Positions 43,825 to 54,941 of a stretch of 64,000 nucleotides of DNA are shown here, one piece after another. Origin of the DNA: Alphaproteobacteria bacterium (GTDB taxonomy: Bacteria > Pseudomonadota > Alphaproteobacteria > Micavibrionales > Micavibrionaceae); NCBI GenBank assembly GCA_024275825.1, contig JAJRYK010000023.1, positions 1 to 64,000 on the forward strand. Reading direction: 5' to 3'. Position 1 is the stretch's first letter; every line of letters begins with the position of its first letter. The notes below the pieces were generated by a model. It worked only from the letters and a program-made list of their open reading frames with translations, was not told the origin of the DNA and searched no databases. Made by a program: the position numbers and the translations under genes.

Positions 43825-45510
43825 CTAAAACAACCTCAAAACGCTTTGCTGTGATTGTGTGGCAAGCGATAAAGCCGTTACGCCTAGCGCTTCGCGGGTT
43901 TGTAGGGCAAGTAAGTTTGCGCCCTCTTTATTTTGATCGGCAATAGTTAGGTCGCCGCTGCCAGCTCTTAATGTATTGATGGTCTCTTCTATAAATATTT
44001 GCCGCGCTTGAATAATCGCCAGGTTATTGGCAACGGAGCGTTGAAAGCTTCTAATTTCTGACAAAGAATTTTTTGCGATATCAAGGTCAGTTTGAGTGTT
44101 GGTGATGCTCCTGAAGCCAGCTTTAGTCCTAAATCCCAGGCCCTGCGCTGTAAAGTTCGCGCCTTCTGTGACCAGGCTGCTTGTGAGGCCCGAGTTAAAG
44201 AATGTTGTTAAGCTATCCCCGCCCAGCAGATTTATGCCTAAATATTTGGCATCTTCGGAAATGCCGTCTATCTGTTCAGTCAGGGAATCATAATCGTCCT
44301 CAAGGCGGTTTATCTGCGTGAGGGTTGGGGTGATTCCCTGTCCAAGAATGATTTTCTTTTCTGCCGGTACGCCACCAACGAAACTGAGGTGTAAGCCTAC
44401 AGAAAAGCCAAAATTGGCAAGCATAATCCCATCTCCAACAACGCCAAACTCCAGTGTTTCAATAGTATCATCAATCGCACTGATCCTAATTTGCCCCGTT
44501 TCATCATCAAATTCTGCAAAAATCCTGCCTTGTAAGGCGCTTATATTATTAATTCCGTTCACAAACCCTTGAACGGTTTGTGTGTTATCGAGCAAAACAT
44601 CGTATTGGGCGTCACCATTAACGCCAATCCTGAATTGATCCGCTGCATTGTCTAAACCAATGAAGGTGAAGGAACCATCGGGCGTTGTTAGGTTGGTAAG
44701 CAGATCGGAGCCTTTTGCATTTTCTCCAGCAGCGTTAACAAATCTATGGCTTATCACAGTTCGTGTTCCGGCGAGGTCAAAACCGGCTTCGTTTCCAAAA
44801 AGAGAGTTCCTTATGAGCGTTATTGCTTGTTCACCAAAGCCCAGCGCATCGGCTAAAATTAAATTATTAGCATCTGATATGGCGGCGGCGCGAAAATTAA
44901 TGCTCAGTATGAAGTCATTTTTCCCTTCAATTTGAAGCGTGCCGTTGCTTAAGAGCTCTACTTGAACCAGCTGTTCACCATCGGTTGTTCTAAGGGCGCT
45001 GAGCTGGGCTGCGAGCTCTCCTGCTGTCGTGGTTGCCTCAATATTAACGGCAACGGATGATGTACCGAAAAGCGCTGTTTCATCCTTTTTCCTAAAGCGA
45101 ATAATAACATCATCATTAACATTAATGTCAGGAGAGTTAACCAGCGGCCCGCCAGTGATATCTTTAGTGCCGACTGTGATGGGTTTGGGGGGGGCTTGAT
45201 TGTAGAGCTCAAGCGCTTGCTGCGCAACCGTTTCGGCTTGCCTTGTGAGGGCGGTGAGGGTGTTTAGGCCCACATCGGCCTCTTTGATTGTTTGTATCCC
45301 CTGATTAACACCATCAAGGAGGCGAGAGAGGTCGTTGGCTTCGTTGCTCAGGCCGCGCGCGGTGAAAAAGCTGGAGGGATTATCCAGCGCAGAGTTCACT
45401 TTTAAGCCCGTAGCAAGACGCAACACGGTGCGGTCCAAAACCCGCGCCGTATTCTGAAGACTGAGAAGATTCTGCCTCAGCGCACTGCTAATAACCACAT
45501 CCTGTGTCAT
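43825..45510 (-). CDS. Flagellin with a large central variable domain
   Basis: The 561-residue product has the conserved ends that form the filament core. N-terminal: 'SALRQNLLSLQNTARVLDRTVLRLATGLKVNSALDNPSSFF' pattern at residues 9-49, then 'TIKEADVGLNTLTALTRQAETVAQQALELYNQAPP'. C-terminal: 'SLSEIRSFQRSVANNLAIIQARQIFIEETINTLRAG' pattern, then 'NLLALQTREALGVTALSLA'. Residues about 110-470 are a variable surface domain rich in Thr, Asp and Asn. No flaF, flbT or cap gene is adjacent. It lies between tRNA-Val and ispG on the opposite strand. Confidence 0.9.
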   Translation of the reverse strand: MTQDVVISSALRQNLLSLQNTARVLDRTVLRLATGLKVNSALDNPSSFFTARGLSNEANDLSRLLDGVNQGIQTIKEADVGLNTLTALTRQAETVAQQALELYNQAPPKPITVGTKDITGGPLVNSPDINVNDDVIIRFRKKDETALFGTSSVAVNIEATTTAGELAAQLSALRTTDGEQLVQVELLSNGTLQIEGKNDFILSINFRAAAISDANNLILADALGFGEQAITLIRNSLFGNEAGFDLAGTRTVISHRFVNAAGENAKGSDLLTNLTTPDGSFTFIGLDNAADQFRIGVNGDAQYDVLLDNTQTVQGFVNGINNISALQGRIFAEFDDETGQIRISAIDDTIETLEFGVVGDGIMLANFGFSVGLHLSFVGGVPAEKKIILGQGITPTLTQINRLEDDYDSLTEQIDGISEDAKYLGINLLGGDSLTTFFNSGLTSSLVTEGANFTAQGLGFRTKAGFRSITNTQTDLDIAKNSLSEIRSFQRSVANNLAIIQARQIFIEETINTLRAGSGDLTIADQNKEGANLLALQTREALGVTALSLATQSQQSVLRLF

Positions 45511-45639
45511 CTACTGTAATTTTACGTGTTTTAGGTTACGTATGTATTAATGTTCCCGCGAAGACTCCCTATAAGTTAAATTGACTAAACCCTTGAACCA
45601 CATTAAGTATAGACCAGATTTTAACGCACAGGAAATGGC

Positions 45640-46880
<1,241 letters not shown>

Positions 46881-46884
<4 letters not shown>

Positions 46885-47813
46885 CTGTTTCCGTATTCAG
46901 GCGGCAGCCATTTTGCATGTACATGATTTGAAGAACCTTGCTTGCTTTGCGTTTGAGCTCGAACATCTTGTGATGCAAAATCTATATGTTGTCCAATTGT
47001 GCCTATATAAGCATTCAAAAAAACGTCTTGAATATAGTCAACTTCACTTTCCAATGTCCCGCAATCGCCAGGGTTAAAGAGCTTCATTGGATGGCCATAG
47101 GCTTTTTCACATTGTGTAACAATCACAAGGCTTCCAGCTTGTACGGCTTGCATTGTTGCTTTAACAATTTCCGTTCCGGTTGATGAGTTGGAGTCTATGC
47201 AAATAACGTCAGATCCATGATCTATCGCGCTGCGCGCTGCATCTGATAGCGTCAGCGCGTCATTCCCAATTTGGGAGTCCAAAAATGTACTTTTCTTTGG
47301 AGAATGATAGTGTTCCAGGGCATCGCTAATCATAGAGATTTGTTTTTTGGCTTTGTCGTTAATATCATCAACCAAGGTATTTAGAATGCTCGTTCGTCCT
47401 TGCCCTGCCGCTGTTTTTATAAGGATAAGCCCGGATTGTGCGGATGCCATTTTATGAACGACCTGTGGTAACTCAAGCTCTTTGAGCGTCTTGAGTGGAG
47501 GAACAAGTTTGAGGGTCATCGAAATATCACCACGATTTCGGCTAATGTTTGCAACAAGTTTGCCCTTAGCCCCATACGCAAAGGCAAATCTAGCACCGCC
47601 AGTTTCTTGGAGGTTTTGCTGATCTCTTTCTGGTGTGACTGCTCTCATTAAGGAGATGGCATCATCTGATGTTATAACACGATCATCCAGTGGAGATAAT
47701 TCACCATTAATCAAAAACTGAATTGGTTGCCCAACAATAGTTCGTATGTGGTGTGCATTTTAATTGAAGGCTTGGTCTAGTACTTTATCTATTTGAATTG
47801 GCTCAGTGCTCAT
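46881..47813 (-). pseudogene. PilT/GspE-type secretion ATPase homologue, broken by an early TAA and with a degenerate Walker A
   Basis: A strong ribosome site (AAGGAG) stands seven bases before ATG 47813. The frame reads MSTEPIQIDKVLDQAFN, then TAA at 47762-47760, then continues without interruption for 292 codons: 'AHHIRTIVGQPIQFLINGELSPLD' aligns with the PilT N-domain, 'ARFAFAYGAKGKLVANISRNRG' and 'SGLILIKTAAGQGRTSIL' with the ATPase core. The P-loop has Arg where the nucleotide-binding Lys should be (GQGRTS for GSGKST). 'DVICIDSNSS' stands at Walker B, without the usual Glu. It is thus a non-canonical paralogue and probably a pseudogene. No pilus genes are nearby. Confidence 0.7.
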
Positions 47814-47948
47814 TGGGGTACTCCTTAAGTTTTATAGAAAGACGATTAAACATATCAGCAAAAAAGGCTTTTTCAAGTCATTTTTTTGTTTTTTTTGTAA
47901 TTATATTTCTCTAGTCAATGTGCGGTTACTTACAGTATAAAAACACCC

Positions 47949-49406
47949 ATGACCTCAAATCTCAAAAATGAAGACCTTCTGAAAGACAAAGCTTATATCG
48001 ACGGCCAATGGATTGGTGCGGAGCATAGTTTTGATGTGCTCAACCCCGCTGATGGTTCGGTGATTGGGGCGGTGCCGGATATGAAGGGGGCGGAGACGAT
48101 TAAGGCGATCGCGGCGGCGGAGAAGGCTTTGCCGGAATGGTCTGCGCGCACGTCGAAGGATCGTGCGAAGATCTTGAGGAAATGGGCGGATCTGATGATG
48201 GTGCATCAGGACGGCTTGGCAATGCTGATGACGTTGGAGCAGGGCAAGCCGCTCGCTGAATCTAAAGGCGAGATCGCCTATGGCGCGAGCTTTTTTGAAT
48301 GGTTCGCGGAGGAAGGCAAGCGCGCCTATGGCGATGTGATCCCCAGCCCGATTGATGGTACGCGGATTTTGGTGACGAAGCAGCCTGTGGGCGTGTGCGC
48401 TGTGATCACGCCGTGGAATTTCCCTAGCGCGATGATCGCGCGCAAGGTTGGCCCTGCGCTGGCTGCGGGCTGCACTGTGGTGTGTAAACCCGCCAGCGAA
48501 ACGCCGCTTTCCGCGCTGGCGCTGGCTGTTCTGGGCGAGGCGGCGGGCGTGCCACCCGGCGTGATGAATATCGTGACGGGGCGCGAAGCTGTGCCGATCT
48601 CGCGCGAGCTGTGTGAGAGTAAAGTCGTGCGCAAGCTGTCCTTCACCGGCTCGACCGAGGTTGGCAAGATTCTGATGCGCCAATGTTCAAAGACCTTAAA
48701 GAAGCTCTCGCTAGAGCTGGGCGGTAATGCGCCATTCATTGTGTTTGAAGATGCGGATATCGACGCGGCCGTTGAGGGCGCGATCATCTGTAAGTACCGC
48801 AATGCCGGGCAAACCTGTGTGTGCGCCAACCGGATTTATGTGCATGAAGCGGTGCATGATGAGTTCGTCGAGAAATTCATCGCCGCTGTGAAGGATATGG
48901 ATGTCGGGCCAGGGATTGAGGGTAATGACATTGGTCCGTTGATCAATGCGGGCGCGTTTGAAAAGGTGCAAGAGCATATTAAAGACGCGGTCGATAAGGG
49001 CGGTAAGATTGTGCTCGGCGGTAAACCCCATGAAAAAGGCGCCGCATTCTTTGAGCCTACAATCGTGACCGGTGTGACTGCCGAGATGCGTGTGGCCACG
49101 GAAGAAACCTTCGGCCCGCTTGCCCCGATTTTTAAGTTTGGCAGTGAGGAGGAGGTCATTCAGCTGGCGAACGCGACGGATTACGGGCTTGCCGCGTATT
49201 TCTTTGCCCGTGATATGGGGCGCGTTTGGCGCGTGTCGGAGGCTCTGGAATACGGCATGGTCGCGGTCAACACGGGTGTGCTCTCTACCGAAGTCGCGCC
49301 TTTTGGCGGGATTAAAGAGTCTGGTGTGGGCCGCGAAGGCTCCCGCTATGGCCTGGATGAATATATGGAGATGAAATATATTTTAATGGCTGGCCTAAAT
49401 ACGTAA
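47949..49406 (+). CDS. gabD: NAD(P)-dependent succinate-semialdehyde dehydrogenase
   Basis: The 485-residue aldehyde dehydrogenase has the Rossmann motif 'FTGSTEVGKILM', the general base Glu in 'LELGGNAPFIVFEDAD' and the catalytic Cys in 'GQTCVCANRIYV' (near residue 290). The CVCANR pattern is typical of the GabD subfamily, which oxidises succinate semialdehyde to succinate at the end of the GABA shunt. 'ATDYGLAAYFFARDMGRVWRV' and 'GGIKESGVGREG' support the assignment. It stands alone; no gabT is nearby. Confidence 0.93.
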   Translation: MTSNLKNEDLLKDKAYIDGQWIGAEHSFDVLNPADGSVIGAVPDMKGAETIKAIAAAEKALPEWSARTSKDRAKILRKWADLMMVHQDGLAMLMTLEQGKPLAESKGEIAYGASFFEWFAEEGKRAYGDVIPSPIDGTRILVTKQPVGVCAVITPWNFPSAMIARKVGPALAAGCTVVCKPASETPLSALALAVLGEAAGVPPGVMNIVTGREAVPISRELCESKVVRKLSFTGSTEVGKILMRQCSKTLKKLSLELGGNAPFIVFEDADIDAAVEGAIICKYRNAGQTCVCANRIYVHEAVHDEFVEKFIAAVKDMDVGPGIEGNDIGPLINAGAFEKVQEHIKDAVDKGGKIVLGGKPHEKGAAFFEPTIVTGVTAEMRVATEETFGPLAPIFKFGSEEEVIQLANATDYGLAAYFFARDMGRVWRVSEALEYGMVAVNTGVLSTEVAPFGGIKESGVGREGSRYGLDEYMEMKYILMAGLNT

Positions 49407-49510
49407 TAAAATTTGCTGTATTTTGCTGCGCTGCACCTTGCTTCATTGAGCCTTTCTCGGCATATTATTTTCAAAATTTTTGTAATAATATTTCAGAGTT
49501 AGGTGAAAGC

Positions 49511-50632
49511 ATGTTGATTGGTGTTCCAAAGGAAATTAAAACACTTGAGTATCGCGTAGGCCTTGTTCCGTCTTCGGTGAAAGAATTCGTGGCTAATGGT
49601 CATGAGGTGCTGGTCGAGACGGATGCCGGGGTAGGCATTAACTTTATGGATGCTCACTATGAAAAAGTTGGTGCAAAAATTGTTGGCTCTGCTGCTGAAA
49701 TATTTGAGAAAGCCGATATGATCATTAAGGTTAAGGAGCCGCAGGCGAATGAGTGCAAGATGCTGCGTGAAGGCCAGGTTTTGTTTACCTACCTTCATTT
49801 AGCTGCGGATGCGGAGCAGGCTAAGGGCTTGATGGAGTCCGGTTCTGTGGCGATTGCCTATGAAACAGTGACGGGACACAATGGACGCGGCTTGCCTCTG
49901 TTAGAGCCAATGAGCGAGATTGCTGGGCGTTTGTCTGTGCAGGTCGGCGCATATAACCTCCAGAAACATATGGGTGGTAATGGTCGTTTAATTGGTGGCG
50001 TTCCAGGGGTTAAGCCCGCTAAGGTTCTGATTATTGGTGGCGGCGTTTCTGGCTTCCATGCGGCACAAATGGCCACTGGGTTGGGCGCAAATGTTACTAT
50101 TCTAGAGCGTAATAACGAGCGGATGCGTTTTTTGGATGAATATTTCCATGGAAGGGCGAATATCGTTTATTCGAATATTGAGACACTGGAGCGATTCGCG
50201 CAAAGCTCAGACCTTATTATCGGCGCAGTTTTAATTCCTGGTGCCTCCGCGCCAAGGCTAATCAGTAAATCAATGCTTTCTGACATGCAGCCCGGCACGG
50301 TCATGGTCGATATTGCTATTGACCAGGGCGGATGTTTTGAGACGAGCAAGCCCACAACGCATGCTGATCCAACCTATATCGTGGACGGCGTTGTGCATTA
50401 TTGCGTAGCTAACATGCCGGGCGCGGTGCCGCTGACCTCCGCTCTGGCGCTTAATCACTCGGTCTTGCCATATGCGCTTGATCTGGCGAATAAGGGCTGG
50501 AAAGAGGCGCTTTCAGGCAGCGAAGCCTTCCGTCTCGGCCTGAATGTCTGTCACGGCGAAATTACGCATGAAGCGGTTGCAGAAGCGCTCGATCTCGACT
50601 TTAATCCGCAGCCAGCGGCGCTGGCGGCATAA
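49511..50632 (+). CDS. ald: Alanine dehydrogenase
   Basis: The 373-residue enzyme interconverts alanine and pyruvate plus ammonia with NAD. It starts MLIGVPKEIKTLEYRVGLVP, with the substrate Arg. 'KVKEPQANEC', 'YLHLAADAEQAKGL', the NAD loop 'VLIIGGGVSGFHAAQMATGLGA' and the late 'YIVDGVVHYCVANMPGAVP' are all as in Ald. Length is normal. It follows gabD by about 100 bases in the same direction. Two family A repeats follow. Confidence 0.97.
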   Translation: MLIGVPKEIKTLEYRVGLVPSSVKEFVANGHEVLVETDAGVGINFMDAHYEKVGAKIVGSAAEIFEKADMIIKVKEPQANECKMLREGQVLFTYLHLAADAEQAKGLMESGSVAIAYETVTGHNGRGLPLLEPMSEIAGRLSVQVGAYNLQKHMGGNGRLIGGVPGVKPAKVLIIGGGVSGFHAAQMATGLGANVTILERNNERMRFLDEYFHGRANIVYSNIETLERFAQSSDLIIGAVLIPGASAPRLISKSMLSDMQPGTVMVDIAIDQGGCFETSKPTTHADPTYIVDGVVHYCVANMPGAVPLTSALALNHSVLPYALDLANKGWKEALSGSEAFRLGLNVCHGEITHEAVAEALDLDFNPQPAALAA

Positions 50633-50688
50633 TCTGTCCCAGATAATTATAGTCATTCCAATTATAGAATGTAATATCTAACAAGCAC

Positions 50689-50758
50689 CGTCATTACACG
50701 GCTCGTCCGTGTAATCTACGTTCAGCCGTGGATTGCACGAATAAATCGTGCAATGACG
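50689..50758. repeat. Palindromic intergenic repeat, family A, copy 3
   Basis: Seventy bases CGTCATTACACGG...CGTGCAATGACG. The right 30 bases are the same as in copy 2 at 15560-15629; the left half differs by a few bases. Confidence 0.9.
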
Positions 50759-50802
50759 AGTTTGGGATGTTGTGCGGCTCTTATTTGAAATGATTATATT
50801 CA

Positions 50803-50874
50803 CGTCATCACACGCTTTATGCATGTGGTCTACGTGGTGTTTCATGGATTACACGGACGAGCCGTGTAATGACG
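50803..50874. repeat. Palindromic intergenic repeat, family A, copy 4 (opposite orientation)
   Basis: CGTCATCACACGC...GCCGTGTAATGACG. Its right half (ATTACACGGACGAGCCGTGTAAT) is the reverse complement of the left half of copy 3, so copies 3 and 4 form a larger inverted pair 44 bases apart. Confidence 0.85.
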
Positions 50875-50902
50875 TTATTTTATGATTATTAGAAAATTCA
50901 AA

Positions 50903-50979
50903 TGGCGCGAGTGACGAGACTTGAACTCGCGGCCTCCGCCGTGACAGGGCGGCGCTCTAACCAACTGAGCTACACCCGC
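50903..50979 (-). tRNA. tRNA-Asp (anticodon GTC)
   Basis: On the minus strand acceptor GCGGGTG/CACTCGC (one wobble), D stem GCTC/GAGC, anticodon stem CCGCC/GGCGG around CTGTCAC, T loop TTCAAGT, discriminator G as expected for Asp, and encoded CCA. Confidence 0.96.
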
Positions 50980-51171
50980 GCATTTGAGGAGTGATTTTTA
51001 ACAGCAAAAACATTCGTCTGTCAACGGTATTAAAGCTTAGCTTTGTTAAAAATATTTATGACGTTAAAATTCGTCCCATTATTGTATGATAACTCTCTAA
51101 TTCTTATTCCCTTTTAAAGCCCGGAGTGGTAAAAGATTTAAGGTGTAATTTTCAAAGATTCCTTAAATACC

Positions 51172-51543
51172 ATGGCCTCTGAAGAACTCTTAATTCAATA
51201 TCTGCCTATTCTGCTGTTCATGTTTATTGCGTGTGCGATATCTGTGGCGATGGTATTTGGCTCTATTCTCGTGGCAAAACAAAAGCCGGATTCGGAGAAA
51301 AATTCGGCCTATGAGTGCGGGTTTGAGGCCTTCACAGATGCGCGCAACAAATTCGATGTGCGGTTTTACCTGGTATGTTTGCTATTCATTATTTTTGATT
51401 TAGAGATCGCATTTCTATTTCCCTGGGCCGTATCGCTCAAGGAAATCGGCATGTTCGGATTCTGGTCGATGATGAGCTTCCTCGGCATTCTGACGGTTGG
51501 GTTTGTGTATGAGTGGAAGAAGGGGGCCCTTGATTGGGAATAA
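51172..51543 (+). CDS. nuoA: NADH-quinone oxidoreductase subunit A
   Basis: The 123-residue membrane subunit of complex I has three membrane helices and the conserved '[13 protein letters not shown]' loop with '[26 protein letters not shown]'. The loop Cys is present. nuoB starts eight bases downstream. It heads the nuo cluster; the 190-base region before it, after tRNA-Asp, is A+T rich and probably carries the promoter, though no clear boxes are seen. Confidence 0.97.
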   Translation: MASEELLIQYLPILLFMFIACAISVAMVFGSILVAKQKPDSEKNSAYECGFEAFTDARNKFDVRFYLVCLLFIIFDLEIAFLFPWAVSLKEIGMFGFWSMMSFLGILTVGFVYEWKKGALDWE

Positions 51544-51551
51544 GCATATAA

Positions 51552-52127
51552 ATGGGCCACGATAAAAAAGTTATAGCTGCGCCGAATTATGATTTGCGCA
51601 CGCATGTTCCGCCGCCACCGCCGCAAGAGCAGGATGTTGTGCCTGCTGCGATTTCAAAGACGTTGGATGAGAAGGGTTTCATCCTGACGCAGGCGGATAA
51701 TTTGTTTGACTGGGCGCGTACGGGCTCTATGTGGCCGATGACGTTTGGGCTGGCGTGCTGCGCGGTGGAGATGATTCATGCCTATATGAGCCGGTATGAT
51801 CTCGATCGTTTCGGCATGATTCCGCGCCCCAGCCCGCGTCAATCTGATGTGATGATTGTGGCGGGCACGCTGACCAATAAAATGGCCCCGGCCTTGCGCA
51901 AGGTCTATGACCAAATGCCAGAGCCGCGCTGGGTTATCTCAATGGGGAGCTGCGCCAATGGCGGCGGGTATTACCATTACAGCTATTCCGTCGTGCGCGG
52001 CTGTGACCGCATTGTGCCCGTCGATATTTACGTGCCGGGCTGTCCACCCACGGCCGAAGCGCTCGTCTATGGATTGCTCCAGCTCCAAAAGAAAATTCAG
52101 CGGGAGGATACACGCATTGCCCGGTAA
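51552..52127 (+). CDS. nuoB: NADH-quinone oxidoreductase subunit B
   Basis: The 191-residue subunit carries cluster N2, the last electron carrier before quinone. Ligands are the adjacent Cys pair in 'GLACCAVEM' and single Cys in '[21 protein letters not shown]' and '[12 protein letters not shown]'. The first 45 residues are a variable Pro-rich extension. The last codons overlap the start of a small frame that itself carries on to nuoC. Confidence 0.97.
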   Translation: MGHDKKVIAAPNYDLRTHVPPPPPQEQDVVPAAISKTLDEKGFILTQADNLFDWARTGSMWPMTFGLACCAVEMIHAYMSRYDLDRFGMIPRPSPRQSDVMIVAGTLTNKMAPALRKVYDQMPEPRWVISMGSCANGGGYYHYSYSVVRGCDRIVPVDIYVPGCPPTAEALVYGLLQLQKKIQREDTRIAR

Positions 52128-52299
52128 TCTGGAACAAAATGGTTTGTCGTCACAAGATCGTGATAGCGAGATCAGGCGGGTTTTAAGCGAGCTTGCTGAA
52201 CATGGAAAGACACGTGAGAAAAATAAGGGCGGCCCGCCAGGTGAAACCCTTGATGAGATTGAGGCGCAACGTGAATCAGCGTCGCCGGAGTGTGAGTAA
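52117..52299 (+). CDS. Small unrecognised protein encoded between nuoB and nuoC
   Basis: A TTG at 52117 lies nine bases after a perfect GGAGG at 52103-52107, inside the end of nuoB. The frame runs 60 codons to a TAA whose last base is the A of the nuoC ATG. The product ([20 protein letters not shown]... to ...[12 protein letters not shown]) is very hydrophilic, highly charged, with a short helix '[18 protein letters not shown]'. The ribosome site and both junctions suggest it is really translated and couples nuoB to nuoC. No function can be assigned. Confidence 0.6.
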   Translation: MPGNLEQNGLSSQDRDSEIRRVLSELAEHGKTREKNKGGPPGETLDEIEAQRESASPECE

Positions 52300-52949
52300 T
52301 GCCAAACGAAGCCCTCACAGACCTTGCCGATTACATCACCGAAAAGCTCAGCGCTTCCGTCACGAACTATACATTCATTAAGGATGAGCTTGTCGTCTGG
52401 GTGAAAACCAAAGACATCGAAAAAATGCTCGATTTCCTGCGCGATGATAAGGAATGTACGTTCCAGACTTTCATCGACGTTACAGCTGTAGACTTTCCGG
52501 AGCGTGAAAAACGTTTTGAGGTCGTCTATAATTTGCTATCCATGCGCCATAATCACCGGATTCGTGTGAAACTTGATATATCTGAAAACGAGCTGGTGCC
52601 CAGCGTGATCGGCGTTTACAGCGCCGCGGGCTGGTTCGAGCGCGAAGTTTGGGATATGTACGGCATCATGTTTAATGGACATCCAGATCTGCGCCGTATC
52701 CTCACCGATTATGGCTTCGAAGGCCATCCGCAACGCAAAGATTTCCCGCTGAGCGGTCATGTGGAGCTGCGCTATTGTGAAGAGCTAAAGCGCGTGGTTT
52801 ACGAGCCTGTGAAGCTCACGCAAGATTTCCGCAGTTTCGATTACCTCAGCCCGTGGGAGGGTCTGACGGATGTCCAACTCCCCGGCGATGAAAAAGCGGC
52901 GGTGCCGGATCATGGCTATGTGCCAACAGAAAAGAAAGTGGGCGGATGA
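52299..52949 (+). CDS. nuoC: NADH-quinone oxidoreductase subunit C
   Basis: The 216-residue peripheral subunit contains '[27 protein letters not shown]', '[42 protein letters not shown]' (as separate blocks around residues 105-145) and '[18 protein letters not shown]'. The ERE.WDMYGI signature is diagnostic. The ATG overlaps the stop codon of the small upstream frame and its own stop overlaps the nuoD start (ATGA), indicating translational coupling. Confidence 0.97.
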   Translation: MPNEALTDLADYITEKLSASVTNYTFIKDELVVWVKTKDIEKMLDFLRDDKECTFQTFIDVTAVDFPEREKRFEVVYNLLSMRHNHRIRVKLDISENELVPSVIGVYSAAGWFEREVWDMYGIMFNGHPDLRRILTDYGFEGHPQRKDFPLSGHVELRYCEELKRVVYEPVKLTQDFRSFDYLSPWEGLTDVQLPGDEKAAVPDHGYVPTEKKVGG

Positions 52950-54157
52950 GAGCGAAGACAGCAGAAAATCTCGATATCGCCGAAGAGACTCGAATCAAGC
53001 CTATGACCATGAATTTTGGGCCGCAGCACCCTGCGGCGCACGGTGTTTTGCGTCTTGTGCTGGAGATGGAGGGCGAGATTGTGGAGCGCGCTGATCCGCA
53101 TATTGGCCTGCTGCATCGCGGCACGGAAAAGCTGATTGAGCATAAAACCTATACGCAAGCTTTGCCATATTTTGATCGGCTGGATTATGTTTGCCCGATG
53201 AATCAGGAGCATGCTTTTGCGCTGGCGGTGGAAAAGCTGCTGGGCATTACTGTGCCAAAGCGCGGGCAATATATTCGCGTGCTGTTTTGTGAGGTTGGGC
53301 GCGTGCTTAACCACTTGCTCAGCCTGACGACGTTTGCGCTTGATGTAGGCGCAATCACGCCGTCGCTTTGGGGCTTTGAAGAGCGCGAGAAGGGCATGGA
53401 GATTTATGAGCGCGTGAGCGGCGCGCGCATGCATGCCAATTACTTCCGCCCTGGCGGTGTGGCGCGGGATATGCCCGCGGGGTTGACGGATGATATTTTA
53501 GAGTGGTGCGACAGCGTTGAGGGTTATATGAACGACCTCAACACACTCTTCACGGGCAACCGGATTTTCAAACAGCGCACGGTTGATATCGGCGTGGTGA
53601 GTAAGGATGAGGCGCTCGATTGGGGCTTTAGCGGTCCGATGCTGCGGGGTAGCGGCGTGGCGTGGGATCTGCGTAAAAGCCAGCCCTATGACAGTTATGA
53701 GGATTTCGATTTCGACATTCCCATCGGTAAAACCGGCGATTGTTACGCGCGCTATCTGGTGCGTGTGGCGGAAGTGTTTGAATCCATCAAGATCATGAAA
53801 CAAGCCATCGAGAACATGCCGGACGGCCCGGTAAAGACCGATGATCGCAAGGTTTGCCCGCCGCCGCGCGCGGAGATGAAATCCTCAATGGAGGCGATGA
53901 TCCACCACTTTAAGCTCTATACAGAGGGCTTCCACGTTCCGGCGGGCGAGACCTACACCGCCGTTGAAGCGCCAAAGGGTGAGTTCGGTGTATATCTGGT
54001 GAGCGACGGTACGAACAAGCCCTATCGCTGCCGCATCCGCGCCCCGGGATTTGCGCATTTGCAAGCCTTTGATTTCATGAGCAAGGGTCATCAACTGGCC
54101 GATGCGGTGTCGATTATCGGCTCATTGGATATTGTGTTTGGAGAGATTGATCGATGA
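52946..54157 (+). CDS. nuoD: NADH-quinone oxidoreductase subunit D
   Basis: The 403-residue 49-kDa-type subunit forms the quinone site with NuoB. '[23 protein letters not shown]' near residue 27 has the quinone-contact His; '[25 protein letters not shown]', '[13 protein letters not shown]' and the C-terminal '[36 protein letters not shown]' end are family features. The start overlaps nuoC by four bases. A palindromic repeat separates it from nuoE. Confidence 0.98.
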   Translation: MRAKTAENLDIAEETRIKPMTMNFGPQHPAAHGVLRLVLEMEGEIVERADPHIGLLHRGTEKLIEHKTYTQALPYFDRLDYVCPMNQEHAFALAVEKLLGITVPKRGQYIRVLFCEVGRVLNHLLSLTTFALDVGAITPSLWGFEEREKGMEIYERVSGARMHANYFRPGGVARDMPAGLTDDILEWCDSVEGYMNDLNTLFTGNRIFKQRTVDIGVVSKDEALDWGFSGPMLRGSGVAWDLRKSQPYDSYEDFDFDIPIGKTGDCYARYLVRVAEVFESIKIMKQAIENMPDGPVKTDDRKVCPPPRAEMKSSMEAMIHHFKLYTEGFHVPAGETYTAVEAPKGEFGVYLVSDGTNKPYRCRIRAPGFAHLQAFDFMSKGHQLADAVSIIGSLDIVFGEIDR

Positions 54158-54168
54158 ATAATTTTTTA

Positions 54169-54264
54169 ACCACAGAGCGCACAAAGACCACAGAGAAAAC
54201 ACAGAGTGATTTTTATTCATTCTTCTCTGTGAAAACCCCTGTGACCCCTGTGACCTCTGTGGTG
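54169..54264. repeat. ACCACAGAG...CTCTGTGGT palindrome between nuoD and nuoE
   Basis: ACCACAGAGCGCACAAAGACCACAGAGAA mirrors TTCTCTGTGAAAACCCC...GACCTCTGTGGT. A similar design, with different bases, occurs at 54942-55030 and 58036-58131. It fills the whole nuoD-nuoE gap, so a nuo transcript would carry a long hairpin here. Confidence 0.8.
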
Positions 54265-54272
54265 ATTGAATA

Positions 54273-54932
54273 ATGAAAAAACTTTTTGAAATAAATGCCG
54301 ATTACCAGCCTGAAAGCTTTGAGTTTACTAAAGCCAGCCAAAAGAAGGCTGCAGACATTATCGCGCTCTACCCCAAGGGCCGCCAGCAAAGCGCTGTGAT
54401 GCCATTGCTCGATCTGGCGCAGCGGCAAATGGGTGAGGAGGGGGCGAAGGCTGAGCCGCCGCATGGAGGCTGGATTCCACGCGCAGCGATGGATCACATC
54501 GGCGATATGCTGGGCATGCCGCACATCAAGGTATATGAGGTTGCGACATTTTACTCCATGTATAATCTCGCGCCGGTCGGCAAGCATTTGGTGCAAATAT
54601 GCACGACCACGCCGTGCTGGCTTTGCGGCTCGGATGAAATTGTGCAGGCGAGCAAAAAGCATCTCGGCATCGGCATGGGTGAAACGACGAAGGACGGTAA
54701 ATTCACGCTGGTGGAGGTCGAGTGCCTCGGTGCGTGCGTCAATGCGCCAATGGTGCAGATCAATGATGACTACTACGAAGACCTCACATCCGAAAGTATG
54801 AAAGAGTTGCTGGGCACTTTGGCTGAAGATATGAAGCCAACCATAGGCAGCCAAAAGGGCCGCAAAGCCTCCATGGCGCTGTCCGGTCCAACGACGCTGG
54901 AAAAGCAAGCCAAGAAGGCTGGGGTGGCGTAA
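54273..54932 (+). CDS. nuoE: NADH-quinone oxidoreductase subunit E
   Basis: The 219-residue 24-kDa-type subunit carries a 2Fe-2S cluster; the four ligands are in 'CTTTPCWLCGS' and 'VECLGACVNAP' (thioredoxin-like domain at about 90-180). 'GGWIPRAAMDHIGDMLGMP' and 'EVATFYSMYNLAPVGKHLVQIC' are family blocks. The last 40 residues are a Lys/Ala-rich tail, longer than in E. coli but usual in alphaproteobacteria. Confidence 0.97.
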   Translation: MKKLFEINADYQPESFEFTKASQKKAADIIALYPKGRQQSAVMPLLDLAQRQMGEEGAKAEPPHGGWIPRAAMDHIGDMLGMPHIKVYEVATFYSMYNLAPVGKHLVQICTTTPCWLCGSDEIVQASKKHLGIGMGETTKDGKFTLVEVECLGACVNAPMVQINDDYYEDLTSESMKELLGTLAEDMKPTIGSQKGRKASMALSGPTTLEKQAKKAGVA

Positions 54933-54941
54933 ATGTTTATT

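Noticed and set aside
47955-48683. 242-codon minus-strand frame opposite gabD
   Set aside because: Arg/His-rich shadow of a G+C-biased gene, no family features.
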